NCBI GenBank assembly: GCA_019417325.1
Contig: DXVO01000022.1
Location: 102,484 to 166,483 of the forward strand
Length of the DNA: 64,000 bases
DNA from: Parabacteroides sp.
GTDB taxonomy: Bacteria; Bacteroidota; Bacteroidia; Bacteroidales; Tannerellaceae
Direction: 5' to 3'
Shown: piece after piece, positions 32,192 to 41,159 of the stretch
How positions within the stretch are numbered: position 1 is the stretch's first letter
Layout of the letters: every line of letters starts with the position of its first letter
The notes under the pieces: model-generated
Database searches by the model: none
What the model saw: the letters and a program-made list of their open reading frames with translations, nothing else
Told to the model about the DNA's origin: nothing
Translations under genes and position numbers: made by a program

Positions 32192-34180
32192 TTAGCGGAG
32201 AGGTATATATTGCACAAATGCTTCCATTGCTTCGTATGAAGCCAGCCCCAACTTATGATACAGGTCTGCCGTAGCACGGTTGCGGTCTTCCGCACGCTGC
32301 CAGAACAGACGTTCGTCGTCTCCAAGGAACGGAGCGCTTTCTGCCTGCGACTGGTGTTTCAGGATTGCATTCCGTTTGTGGCGTAATTCTTCAGGAGAGA
32401 TAGGAACAGCCATTTCAACATGGTCCATTTCCCATTCTGCCCATGCACCACGGTACATCCATACGCGGCAGTTCAACATCCATTCATCGTCTTTTACTTC
32501 GTCGATTGCTGCAAGTACGGCATCCAAACAAACCTTATGGGTTCCATGCGGGTCTGCCAGGTCACCGGCTACAAATATCTGATCCGGTTTTATTTCCAGC
32601 AATAAGTTCTTCACTATATTCTTATCCGCTTCACCCAAATCATTTTTCTTTACCATACCGGTTTCATAGAACGGTAAATCCAGAAAATGCACATGGTCGT
32701 CTTTCACGCCTGAATAGCGGCATCCGTGACGGGCCTCTTCGCGGCGAATCGTACCTTTCATGAAAAGCACATCCTTGCGTTCCGGGCCACCGTCTTCTAC
32801 CTTTTCATAACGCAGGTATTTAATAATTTCTTCCGCTTTATCCTTAATCGGAGAACCTCCGGCAGCATACTTGTCGCTAACGTCACTCAGGTATTCGCAA
32901 TAACGGATTACTTCTTCATCGCCTACGGCAATATTTCCGGATGTCTGGTAAGCAACATGTACGTCATGGTGCTGGTCACACAAACGGCGCAGGGTCCCAC
33001 CCATTGAAATCACATCATCATCAGGATGCGGACTGAATACGATTACTTTCTTCGGATACGGAGTAGCACGTTCCGGACGGTTGGAGTCGTCCGCATTCGG
33101 TTTACCGCCCGGCCATCCGGTAATCGTATGCTGGATATCGTTGAATATCTTGATATTTACATTGTAAGCAGAACCAAACAATGCAAGTAGTTCACCCAAA
33201 CCGTTTTCACTGTAATCCCGGTTGGTAAGTTTCAGGATCGGTTTTCCCGTCAATTGGCACAGCCATACGATAGCACGGCGAATCAGTTTATTATCCCAAT
33301 CGCAGTTGGTAACCAACCAGGGATGGCTGATACGTGTCAGGTCGTAGGCGGCAGACAAATCCAGAACGACCTTTGCATTCGAATGAACTTGCAGGAAAGA
33401 AGAAGGAATAGCATCCGTTTCCGGACCTTCCACCGTCTTTGCAATAATCGGCGCTTTATCTTCACCCCAAGCCATCAAGACGGCATTCCGGGCTTTCATC
33501 ATGGTAGAAATCCCCATGGTAATTACACCGGCCGGAACATTATCCACTGAAGTAAAAGTACGAGCCGCTTCTTTTCTGGCTCCACCTTCCAACAGCACCA
33601 GGCGGGTACGCGAACCGGAAGTCGAACCGGCCGCATTGAACATGATATTGCTTGACGGACCGACTCCCAGCAAAATGTAGTCGAGACCACCTACCAACTG
33701 TATTTGCTCTTCGTAGGTACGGCAAAAATCAAGAATCGCATCTTTCGGCATGGCACCGTCCGGAGCATAAATATTTTCCGGAGCAATATCGATATGGTTG
33801 AATAATGCCTCTCTCAAATGGGACACATTACCTGCGCTTGCCGAAGAAAGCGGATAGAATTCATATTCTACAAATATAACTACATTACGGAAACTCAGGC
33901 CTTCTTCCCTATGCATGCGTATCCATTCCTTATAAATACTCAGAGGGGAACGGCCTCCGGGAAGAGCGATAACGAAGTTCTCACCCACTTCCTGCTTCTT
34001 ACGGATTTGAGTGGCTATTTCCTTTGCAATCGCAAGAGAGCCTTCCTCTGCCGATTCATAAATGGTAGTCGGTATCTTCTCCAAACGTGTTAAAACTGAA
34101 TGCTCGAAAGCATTTTCCGGACGATAGTACCTTTGCGGTATACGCGTCAGAGTAATCTGAGAACTCAGGTCTGTTTTCAT
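32192..34180 (-). CDS. NagB-like domain fused to PIG-L deacetylase; NagB active site degenerate
   Basis: 662 residues from ATG 34180 (MKTDLSSQITLTRIPQRYYR); the longer frame would cross the promoter box at 34221-34228. Residues about 30-285 align to glucosamine-6-phosphate deaminase (ALPGGRSPLSIYKEWI, TSGSRTRLVLLEGG, TMGISTMMKARNAVLMAWG). The catalytic stretch normally GxDGHIAFNEPG reads GPSSNIMFNAAG at 174-185, and the MDEY-like site reads FVEYEFYP at 103-110, so the Asp, His and Glu needed for deamination are absent. Residues about 377-600 are a PIG-L/LmbE domain with zinc motif HPDDD (385-389) and PHGTH (544-548). The fusion is known in Bacteroides, often annotated simply as NagB. Deacetylase activity on an amino sugar is more likely than deamination. 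Confidence 0.85.
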   Translation of the reverse strand: MKTDLSSQITLTRIPQRYYRPENAFEHSVLTRLEKIPTTIYESAEEGSLAIAKEIATQIRKKQEVGENFVIALPGGRSPLSIYKEWIRMHREEGLSFRNVVIFVEYEFYPLSSASAGNVSHLREALFNHIDIAPENIYAPDGAMPKDAILDFCRTYEEQIQLVGGLDYILLGVGPSSNIMFNAAGSTSGSRTRLVLLEGGARKEAARTFTSVDNVPAGVITMGISTMMKARNAVLMAWGEDKAPIIAKTVEGPETDAIPSSFLQVHSNAKVVLDLSAAYDLTRISHPWLVTNCDWDNKLIRRAIVWLCQLTGKPILKLTNRDYSENGLGELLALFGSAYNVNIKIFNDIQHTITGWPGGKPNADDSNRPERATPYPKKVIVFSPHPDDDVISMGGTLRRLCDQHHDVHVAYQTSGNIAVGDEEVIRYCEYLSDVSDKYAAGGSPIKDKAEEIIKYLRYEKVEDGGPERKDVLFMKGTIRREEARHGCRYSGVKDDHVHFLDLPFYETGMVKKNDLGEADKNIVKNLLLEIKPDQIFVAGDLADPHGTHKVCLDAVLAAIDEVKDDEWMLNCRVWMYRGAWAEWEMDHVEMAVPISPEELRHKRNAILKHQSQAESAPFLGDDERLFWQRAEDRNRATADLYHKLGLASYEAMEAFVQYIPLR

Positions 34181-34220
34181 GTTTAATCTTTGATTTAGTA
34201 TTATTTTTTTACTTAAGTTA

Positions 34221-34228
34221 CAAATATA
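34221..34228 (-). promoter_or_regulatory. -7 box for the NagB-like/PIG-L gene
   Basis: The minus strand reads TATATTTG, 41 bp before the ATG at 34180. It argues against the longer in-frame start. Confidence 0.6.
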
Positions 34229-34455
34229 ACAATTATAAAAGATATTCTTCCACAGCATAACATCAATTTTATTTATAAATGGATATTTCCACGCTTTAAT
34301 ATCATTCTGCCGGCTCTCTCCCCGGCTCAAAAGCAAGTTAAAAAGCCGCATGTAAAATCTGCGCCGCCCACACACAATATAAACAACTGATTTACATACA
34401 CTTACAACCATAATATTTATTTTCATCACTCCGAATAAACTGTCGAATTAATCTC

Positions 34456-34463
34456 TATCTTTG
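34456..34463 (+). promoter_or_regulatory. -7 box for the ATP-grasp/GNAT operon
   Basis: TATCTTTG on the plus strand, 47 bp before the ATG at 34510. The 329-bp gap therefore holds two divergent promoters and no gene. Confidence 0.6.
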
Positions 34464-34509
34464 GCGCTCATTAAACATATTTAAAATGCTATATTAATAT
34501 TCAACGACG

Positions 34510-35976
34510 ATGAACAATGTCTTAATTTTATTAGACAGCCTGGACGATTGGGAACCCTATTGCAAGACAAGCAGCATACTCACTGTTTCCGATTATTTAA
34601 AATCCAAATCCATAGAAAAAGAACGCAAATTCGTTATCAATGTAAGTAACGATTACAGTTATAATTCCGAGGGATATTATTGCTCACTACTGGCACAGAC
34701 AAGAGGACAGAAAGTAATCCCCGGCGTAGATATTATCAACAAAGTTCAAACCGGTACAGGTATCCGCATGGATAGAAACCTGCAAAAATTATGTTACCAA
34801 TGGATACAGAAAAATAATATCACCGATGATATCTGGTATTTAAATATTTATTTCGGCACCTGCAAAGAAAAAGGACTGGAACGGATTGCCCGGTTTATTT
34901 TCGAGAATTATCCGGCACCGTTATTACAAGTCAGCTTCAATACCCGCAGCCGGAACCAAATTGAAAGCGTGCAGTTCCTCCCCCTCAACCAACTGAATGA
35001 CGCAGAGCAGGATTATTTTGCCAATACACTGGACAGTTTTAACAAACGCATCTGGCGTACTCCGAAATCAACCCGCCCTTCCCGCTACAGCCTTGCAATC
35101 CTGTATGATCCCGAAGAGAAATTTCCTCCCAGCAATAAGCAGGCTATCAATAAATTCCTGGAAATTGCGAAAAAGATGGATATTCATGCGGAGCTGATCA
35201 CAGAAGAAGATGCCACCCGGTTGATGGAATTCGATGCACTGTTTATCCGTACAACGACTTCCTTAAATCATTACACCTTCCATCTTTCCCAGTTGGCAGC
35301 ACAAAACAAAATGGCTGTGATAGACGACCCCATTTCAATCATCCGCTGTACCAACAAGGTATTCCTGAAAGAATTGTTTGAAAAAGAGAAAGTACCCGCA
35401 CCGGTCTCCACTTTGATATTCCGTTCCAATGAAAATTCATATGAAGAAATCATTGAAAAAGTAGGAACTCCCTTCGTCCTGAAAATACCGGACGGTTCTT
35501 TTTCCATCGGGATGAAAAAGGTCAATAATGAAGAGGAATGCAAGGAAGCATTGGACGTACTGTTCGAGAAGTCTGCCATTCTACTGGCACAGGAATTTAC
35601 ACCTACTGAATTCGACTGGCGTATCGGTATCCTGAACGGGGAACCCTTATATGCCTGCAAGTATTATATGGCAAAGAACCACTGGCAGATTTATTGCCAT
35701 TATGCATCCGGGCGCAGCCGTTGCGGCCTGGCTGAAACGATACCTATCTATCAGGTGCCCCGCAAAGTATTGGATACGGCATTGAAAGCTGCCTCTTTTA
35801 TCGGAAAAGGATTATACGGCGTAGATTTAAAAGTGGTCAACGACCGGGCCATCGTTATCGAGATTAACGACAACCCCAGTATCGACCACGACCTGGAGGA
35901 TGCAGTCCTGGGAGATGAGCTCTATTACAGGATTCTCAACCACTTCGGACGTGCCGTCGATATGAAATTCTTCTGA
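34510..35976 (+). CDS. RimK-like ATP-grasp ligase with RLAN-type N-terminal domain
   Basis: 488 residues. The N-terminal ~190 residues (NVLILLDSLDDWEPYCKTSS ... KFVINVSNDYSYNSEGYYCSLLAQTRGQKVIP) match the RimK-like N-terminal (RLAN) domain. The ATP-grasp fold spans about 270-480: NKVFLKELFEKEKVPAPVSTL, PFVLKIPDGSFSIGMKKV, LLAQEFTPTEFDWRIGIL, and the metal site YGVDLKVV ... VIEINDNPSIDHDLED. ATP-grasp enzymes of this class join a carboxylate to an amine, often an amino acid or peptide. The acceptor is unknown. The GNAT gene follows 1 bp after the stop, a pairing seen in many bacteria and suggesting a ligate-then-acetylate pathway. Confidence 0.85.
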   Translation: MNNVLILLDSLDDWEPYCKTSSILTVSDYLKSKSIEKERKFVINVSNDYSYNSEGYYCSLLAQTRGQKVIPGVDIINKVQTGTGIRMDRNLQKLCYQWIQKNNITDDIWYLNIYFGTCKEKGLERIARFIFENYPAPLLQVSFNTRSRNQIESVQFLPLNQLNDAEQDYFANTLDSFNKRIWRTPKSTRPSRYSLAILYDPEEKFPPSNKQAINKFLEIAKKMDIHAELITEEDATRLMEFDALFIRTTTSLNHYTFHLSQLAAQNKMAVIDDPISIIRCTNKVFLKELFEKEKVPAPVSTLIFRSNENSYEEIIEKVGTPFVLKIPDGSFSIGMKKVNNEEECKEALDVLFEKSAILLAQEFTPTEFDWRIGILNGEPLYACKYYMAKNHWQIYCHYASGRSRCGLAETIPIYQVPRKVLDTALKAASFIGKGLYGVDLKVVNDRAIVIEINDNPSIDHDLEDAVLGDELYYRILNHFGRAVDMKFF

Positions 35977-35977
35977 T

Positions 35978-36454
35978 ATGGAAAGTGCAATAACCATCCG
36001 GGATGCCCAACCGGACGATCTTCCGTCCATACTGGAAATAGAGAAACTTTGCTTTAAAGAAGACAGTTTCACCAAAAGCCAGTTTGTCTATCTGATGACA
36101 CGGGGTAAAGGCGCTTTCTTTATCCTGCAGGTAAGGACAAGGACTATTGCCTATTTATCTTTATCATTCAATTCCAGGACGCATAATCTACGTATCTATT
36201 CCATTGCCGTCCATCCCGGCTGCCAGGGAATGCAATTGGGGCAGTTACTTATGGACAAGGCTTTCGAATATGCAGAAGGATGCAATGCCCGGAAGATGAC
36301 ACTCGAAGTAAAAACTACCAACAATCCGGCTATCGGACTGTATAAGAAAAACGGTTTTGAAATGTCTTATATCAAACCGAACTATTACCACGACGGCTCG
36401 GATGCCTATTATATGACTAAACCTATTGGTAAAGAAGTATCTCTATCCGGATAA
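35978..36454 (+). CDS. GNAT-family N-acetyltransferase
   Basis: 158 residues. Typical RimI-like layout: ITIRDAQPDDLPSILEIEKLCF at the start, LRIYSIAVHPGCQGMQLGQLL (acetyl-CoA-binding V-x-P and Q-G-x-x-L-G signature) at about 70-90, and MTLEVKTTNNPAIGLYKKNGFE at about 105-126. It follows the ATP-grasp gene by 1 bp and should act in the same pathway, perhaps acetylating the ligase product. A ribosomal-protein substrate is less likely in this context. Convergent with nagA. Confidence 0.88.
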   Translation: MESAITIRDAQPDDLPSILEIEKLCFKEDSFTKSQFVYLMTRGKGAFFILQVRTRTIAYLSLSFNSRTHNLRIYSIAVHPGCQGMQLGQLLMDKAFEYAEGCNARKMTLEVKTTNNPAIGLYKKNGFEMSYIKPNYYHDGSDAYYMTKPIGKEVSLSG

Positions 36455-36462
36455 TCTGCCGG

Positions 36463-37623
36463 TTAAAATAAAGTATTTGCTTCCGGAACCAATTTACCCA
36501 TTGAATAAACGGCACGTATTGCCAGATTACGGTCAAGAACAACTATATCTGCATCTTTTCCACGCTGCAAAGTACCTTTACGGTCGTCTACCCCCATTAG
36601 GCGAGCCGGAGTTTCCGAGGCCATACGAACGGCATCCGCCAGAGGAATATCTGTCTTTTGAGCTATCGTGCGGACTAATTTATCCATAGTGGCAATACTT
36701 CCCGCCAAAGAAGAATGGTCTGCCAGTTTCGCTACACCGTCCTCAATAATAATACGCGGATCCGAAAGCGGGCGCCCTTCATTCGCCGCAAAAGAAAGCG
36801 CATCCGTTACCAGACAGGTACGTTCCACTCCTTTCAGCTTATAGACCAAACGGAGAATCGTAGGAGGCAAATGTTTGCCGTCCGCTATCACCTCAACCGT
36901 CATATCATCCATCAGAAAAACACTTTCTACCGTTCCCTCATATTTATATTCACGACGTTTATGGAATCCCGGCATTGCATTGTAGAACTGTGCGGCATGT
37001 GTAAAACCTACTTTATAAGCCTCTTTGATATCTTCAAATTCAGCTTCGGTATGGGTAATGGCAGCCAAAACCCCTTTTGAACGAACATATTGTGCAAACT
37101 CATGTGCACCCGGAAGCTCTGGACTTGCATCCCAACGTTTGATACAATTTGTATTTTCCAAAATTGAAATATACTCTTCTTTATCCGGCAATCTTACATC
37201 ATACAGGTTTCCAGCCATTTTCTCATTCAGGTAAGGACCTTCCACATGAAGCCCAAGAACCGGACTGTCTTCTTCCGCCATCAATGCTTCGCAAATAGAA
37301 GCGGCTTTACAAATAACAGGTTGGGAGGAAGATGAAAGAGTTGGGAATATCGTAGTCGCCCCATATTTCCTATGGGCATTGACAGCACCCCGGAAAGCCT
37401 CTTCCGTACATTCTTTAAAGTCGTAGCCACCGCCACCATGCACATTCATCGCAACAAAACCGGGAACAATATACATCCCTTTGGCATCGATAATCGTTGC
37501 ACCGATAACAGCCAGGTCGCTATTTGTCACTTCCAGGATTTTACCATCACTTATCAGTACGGAGCCATCTTTGAGCCAACCCTGCGGAGTCAGGATTTGT
37601 CCGTTTATTATTTGTGTCAACAT
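36463..37623 (-). CDS. nagA: N-acetylglucosamine-6-phosphate deacetylase, paralogue 1 (variant metal motif)
   Basis: 386 residues of the amidohydrolase family. Visible sites: HVEGPYLNEKMAG (metal Glu), AAITHTEAEFED and FTHAAQFYNAMPGFHKR (metal His residues), VIADGKHLPP, and CLVTDALSFA with the catalytic Asp. The N-terminal HxH motif reads MNVHGGGGYDF, so the first His (residue 60) is Asn, unlike paralogue 2. NagA enzymes differ in whether they use this pair, so the change may affect metal number rather than abolish activity. It lies 12 bp after paralogue 2 and is clearly its tandem duplicate. Likely role: amino-sugar recycling or catabolism. Confidence 0.88.
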   Translation of the reverse strand: MLTQIINGQILTPQGWLKDGSVLISDGKILEVTNSDLAVIGATIIDAKGMYIVPGFVAMNVHGGGGYDFKECTEEAFRGAVNAHRKYGATTIFPTLSSSSQPVICKAASICEALMAEEDSPVLGLHVEGPYLNEKMAGNLYDVRLPDKEEYISILENTNCIKRWDASPELPGAHEFAQYVRSKGVLAAITHTEAEFEDIKEAYKVGFTHAAQFYNAMPGFHKRREYKYEGTVESVFLMDDMTVEVIADGKHLPPTILRLVYKLKGVERTCLVTDALSFAANEGRPLSDPRIIIEDGVAKLADHSSLAGSIATMDKLVRTIAQKTDIPLADAVRMASETPARLMGVDDRKGTLQRGKDADIVVLDRNLAIRAVYSMGKLVPEANTLF

Positions 37624-37635
37624 ACCCTTTTCCTT

Positions 37636-38802
37636 TTAAAACAATTTATTGGTTCCTTCCACTAACTTACCCATCGCCCAGACCGCACGTACATTCAAAT
37701 CCTTATCAAGAATCATAATATCAGCATCCTTTCCACGCTGCAAAGTTCCTTTGCGGTCGTCCACACCCATCAGGCGTGCAGGAGTTTCCGAAGCCATACG
37801 TACGGCATCTTCCAAAGGAATTTCCGCTTTCTGGACTACCGTACGGATCAAACGGTCCATTGTAGCCACACTTCCGGCAAGAGCCGAACGGTCTGCCAAC
37901 TTACAAACACCGTCTTCTATAATCACACGCGGGTCGAATGCCACCTGGCTATCGCTTGCCGCACAAGCCAGAGCATCGGTTATCAGACAAGTTCTTTCCA
38001 CCCCTTTGATCTTGTAAACCAGACGGAGAATCGTAGGAGGAACATGGATACCGTCCGCCACAACTTCCACTGTCATATTATCTATCAGATAAATGCTCTC
38101 TACCGTTCCTTCATATTTATACTCACGACGTTTGTGGAAACCGGGCATTGCATTGTAAAAATGGGTAGCATGTGTATAACCAACTTCATATGCAGTCAGG
38201 ATATCTTCATACTCTGCCTGCGTATGACCTACTGATGCCAGTACTCCTTTCGATGTAATATATTTACCGAACTGCATGGCTCCCGGCAGTTCGGGTGCCG
38301 CATCCCAACGTTTGATACAATTTGTTTCTTCCAGCAACGGAATATATTCTTCCGGATTCGGATTTTTAATATTCTCCGGAATCTGACCGCCTGCCATCTT
38401 CATATTAAAATAATGGCCTTCCAGATGCAATCCCAATATCGGGCTATCCTTTTCAGCCATCAATTTTTCAGTAGTTTCCGCAGCAGCACGAATCATAGGA
38501 ATCGTAGAAGAAGAAAGCGTCGGGAAAATACTGGTAGTACCATGTTGCATATGTGCAGCAACTGCTGTACGAAATGCATCTTCCGTACCTTCCATAAAGT
38601 CGCGTCCTCCTCCTCCATGTACATGGATTTCTACACCACCGGGGACAATATACATACCTTTGGCGTCTACTAAGGTTGCCCCTATCACTGCAAGATCGCA
38701 GTTTGTTACTTCAAGAATTTTGTTATCGCTTATCAGAACAGAACCGTCTTTCAACCAGCCCTGCGGGGTAAGGATTTTACCGTTGATAATCTGAGTTAAC
38801 AT
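37636..38802 (-). CDS. nagA: N-acetylglucosamine-6-phosphate deacetylase, paralogue 2
   Basis: 388 residues from ATG 38802 (MLTQIINGKILTPQGW). A longer frame would run through the promoter box at 38847-38854 and adds a leader absent from paralogue 1, so it is rejected. The amidohydrolase HxH motif is intact (EIHVHGGGGRDF, His60 and His62). Other sites: LHLEGHYFNMKMAG (His in place of the usual Pro after Gly), SVGHTQAEYED, YTHATHFYNAMPGFHKR and CLITDALACA with the catalytic Asp. The enzyme makes glucosamine-6-phosphate from GlcNAc-6-P. It leads a two-gene operon with paralogue 1. Confidence 0.9.
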   Translation of the reverse strand: MLTQIINGKILTPQGWLKDGSVLISDNKILEVTNCDLAVIGATLVDAKGMYIVPGGVEIHVHGGGGRDFMEGTEDAFRTAVAAHMQHGTTSIFPTLSSSTIPMIRAAAETTEKLMAEKDSPILGLHLEGHYFNMKMAGGQIPENIKNPNPEEYIPLLEETNCIKRWDAAPELPGAMQFGKYITSKGVLASVGHTQAEYEDILTAYEVGYTHATHFYNAMPGFHKRREYKYEGTVESIYLIDNMTVEVVADGIHVPPTILRLVYKIKGVERTCLITDALACAASDSQVAFDPRVIIEDGVCKLADRSALAGSVATMDRLIRTVVQKAEIPLEDAVRMASETPARLMGVDDRKGTLQRGKDADIMILDKDLNVRAVWAMGKLVEGTNKLF

Positions 38803-38846
38803 GTTATAAGAATTAAGCTTTCGCGTTGTTTTTTGTTTGTTCAGCG

Positions 38847-38854
38847 CAAAAGTA
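38847..38854 (-). promoter_or_regulatory. -7 box for the nagA pair
   Basis: The minus strand reads TACTTTTG, 45 bp before the ATG at 38802; decides the start of nagA paralogue 2. Confidence 0.6.
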
Positions 38855-38903
38855 GCTACTTTCATTTAACAATGTTACTCAAATACTATTTAAATTTTAT
38901 TTT

Positions 38904-40841
38904 TTAGCACTCCTTCGCCAGTTCTTCATACTCCATGGTTTGTTCCGTCCAAACATCCATCGTATCGGACAGTTCTTTTTTCAATGTAGAGTATTCATTA
39001 TAAAGGGAGGTATCGGATGCTCCTTCCGGAGTTGCCAGACGTGCCTCGACAGACGCAATGGAAGTTTCAAGCCCGGCTATTTTACTTTCGGCCTCGGCAA
39101 TCGCCTTTTCTATTTTCTTCAGTAAACGGTTCTGTTCTTTACGAGCTTCGTATGAGAGTTTATTCTGAGATGGCTGTGCTTCACTGTCTGATACGGATGA
39201 AACCTGAGCGGCACGTTCCAACTCACGCAAACTATCCAATTTCTTATGTTCAAGAAATTCATAAATCCCTCCCAGATGTTCTACCACACGCTGGTTTCCG
39301 AATTCATATACCTTATCTACCAACCCATCCAGGAACTCACGGTCGTGGGATACGACAATTACCGTTCCATCAAATTCTTTCAACGCATCTTTCAGCACAT
39401 CTTTCGAACGCATGTCCAAATGGTTCGTCGGCTCATCGAGTATCAGTAAATTGACAGGTTCAAGCAAAAGGCGAATCATGGCAAGGCGGCTGCGCTCTCC
39501 ACCGGACAATACTTTTACCTTCTTGTCGGAAGCTTCTCCGCCAAACATGAAAGCACCGAGGATATCGCGTATTTTTGTACGGATATCTCCTTCCGCTACA
39601 TAGTCTATCGTATCGAATACGGTTAAGTTTTCATCCAGCAGTTGTGCCTGATTCTGGGCGAAGTAGCCGATTTTCACATTATGTCCGAGTTGCAGTTTTC
39701 CTTCGTAATCGATCTCGTCCATAATACATTTTACAAGAGTAGATTTACCTTCGCCATTCTTCCCTACAAAAGCAACTTTATCGCCACGGTTGATTGTAAA
39801 AGTAACGTTCTGAAAAATCAAATGTTCGCCGTACCTTTTTGCCACATTCTCCGTAATCACCGGATAAGAACCGGAACGGGGAGCCGGAGGAAATTTAAGG
39901 TTCAGCATTGAAGAGTCCACATCATCCACTTCGATACGTTCCACTTTTTCAAGCTGCTTGATACGGGACTGTACCTGTACGGATTTTGTAGCTTTATAGC
40001 GGAAACGTTCGATAAAAGCTTCCGTATCCGCCAACTTCTTCTGTTGGTTCTCATAAGCACGAAGTTGCTGTTCGCGGCGCTCCTTTCGCAATTCCACATA
40101 ATCGGAATAACGCACTTTATAATCGTATATTTTTCCTAACTCTATCTCGATTGTACGGAAAGTCGTATTGTCGATAAAGGCACGGTCGTGCGAAACAAGG
40201 ATAACCGCATTGGCACGGGTAGCGATAAAATTTTCAAGCCATTGGATTGACTCTATATCCAAGTGGTTGGTAGGCTCGTCCAGCAACAGGACATCCGGCT
40301 TGCGAAGCAATAACTTGGCAAGCTCGATACGCATGCGCCATCCACCGCTGAATTCGGATGTCGGGCGCTCAAAATCTTCCCGTTTAAATCCCAAACCTAT
40401 CAATGTGCGTTCCAGTTCCGCATGATAATTGCTCCCGCCCATCATCTGGAAATGTTCGGACAAATGGGCTACACGGTCAATCAAATTCTGATAAGAATCA
40501 GTTTCATAATCGGTACGTTCCGCCAATTGCAGGTTCAACCGTTCGATTTCTTTCTCCATTTCATGGATATGTTCGAAGGCGTGCTCCGCTTCTTCACGGA
40601 CCGTACAGGTATCCGTCAGTTGCATCTGCTGGGGAAGATAACCGATTGTAACTTCTTTGGGAACACTGACAACACCGGAAGTCGGCGATTGCAGACCGGC
40701 AAATATTTTAAGCATAGTAGACTTTCCCGCCCCGTTTTTTCCTACCAAAGCGATACGGTCTTTTTTATTTACTACAAATGAAACATCATCAAAAAGGGTA
40801 AACCCGCCAAATTCTACAGTCAGTCCTTCTACTGAAATCAT
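38904..40841 (-). CDS. ABC-F family ATPase (Uup/YdiF-like)
   Basis: 645 residues with two ATP-binding cassettes and no membrane segments. Cassette 1: Walker A GKNGAGKST near 34, signature SGGWRMRIELAKLLL, Walker B VLLLDEPTNHLD. Cassette 2: Walker A GKNGEGKST, LSGGERSRLAMIRLLL and LLILDEPTNHLDM. The linker of about 80 residues (RKERREQQLRAYENQQKKLA) fits the P-site tRNA interaction motif of ABC-F proteins. The last ~80 residues form a coiled coil (SYEARKEQNRLLKKIEKA). ABC-F proteins act on ribosomes; whether this one is housekeeping or gives antibiotic resistance cannot be told, but the general Uup/YdiF look favours housekeeping. Confidence 0.9.
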   Translation of the reverse strand: MISVEGLTVEFGGFTLFDDVSFVVNKKDRIALVGKNGAGKSTMLKIFAGLQSPTSGVVSVPKEVTIGYLPQQMQLTDTCTVREEAEHAFEHIHEMEKEIERLNLQLAERTDYETDSYQNLIDRVAHLSEHFQMMGGSNYHAELERTLIGLGFKREDFERPTSEFSGGWRMRIELAKLLLRKPDVLLLDEPTNHLDIESIQWLENFIATRANAVILVSHDRAFIDNTTFRTIEIELGKIYDYKVRYSDYVELRKERREQQLRAYENQQKKLADTEAFIERFRYKATKSVQVQSRIKQLEKVERIEVDDVDSSMLNLKFPPAPRSGSYPVITENVAKRYGEHLIFQNVTFTINRGDKVAFVGKNGEGKSTLVKCIMDEIDYEGKLQLGHNVKIGYFAQNQAQLLDENLTVFDTIDYVAEGDIRTKIRDILGAFMFGGEASDKKVKVLSGGERSRLAMIRLLLEPVNLLILDEPTNHLDMRSKDVLKDALKEFDGTVIVVSHDREFLDGLVDKVYEFGNQRVVEHLGGIYEFLEHKKLDSLRELERAAQVSSVSDSEAQPSQNKLSYEARKEQNRLLKKIEKAIAEAESKIAGLETSIASVEARLATPEGASDTSLYNEYSTLKKELSDTMDVWTEQTMEYEELAKEC

Positions 40842-40862
40842 ATCTTTTTCTTTTTAGAACTG

Positions 40863-40870
40863 CAAAGATA
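40863..40870 (-). promoter_or_regulatory. -7 box for the ABC-F gene
   Basis: The minus strand reads TATCTTTG, 22 bp before the start codon at 40841. Confidence 0.55.
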
Positions 40871-40932
40871 CAATTTATCCATAATATAGAAGCTGTCGCA
40901 AAATGAATAAGGGACGGAAGCCGCCTATAAAT

Positions 40933-41050
40933 AGTTTCAAAAAAATTTCAACGCTTGAAACTTTTTGTTTCATACCGTGAAACTTTTAGTTTCATCAGGT
41001 AGTACTTTTAGTTTCAACTGCATGAAACTTTTTATTCATTACCTGAAACT
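40933..41050. repeat. Array of GAAAC/GTTTC palindromes
   Basis: Two perfect 17-bp units, TGAAACTTTTTGTTTCA (40956-40972) and TGAAACTTTTAGTTTCA (40978-40994), are followed by a partial unit (41002-41016), a diverged unit (41023-41038) and a half-unit (41044-41050). A half-unit precedes them at 40933-40939. The period is about 21-24 bp. Each unit could form a small stem-loop. The array lies between the ABC-F promoter and the terminator of the second susCD operon. Confidence 0.75.
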
Positions 41051-41102
41051 ACAATAAGTGTCCTTACTATCCGGGAAAACAACGGTTTACCCCGAAAAAC
41101 AA

Positions 41103-41138
41103 AAGAGGTCGTCCGGCAAGTCCGGATGACCTCTCTTT
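41103..41138 (-). terminator. Terminator of the second susCD operon
   Basis: AGAGGTCGTCCGG pairs with CCGGATGACCTCT around a short loop (one mismatch), followed on the minus strand by TTTTGTTTTT. It sits 22 bp past the susD stop. Confidence 0.75.
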
Positions 41139-41159
41139 TCTATTATTACAAATGCTTAA

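Noticed and set aside
32192..34180. Plain call of glucosamine-6-phosphate deaminase
   Set aside because: The NagB catalytic Asp, His and Glu are not present at their expected positions; only the PIG-L half looks active.
40933..41050. GAAAC/GTTTC repeats considered as a CRISPR array
   Set aside because: Units are palindromes only 4-8 bp apart, without 30-bp spacers, and no cas genes are present.
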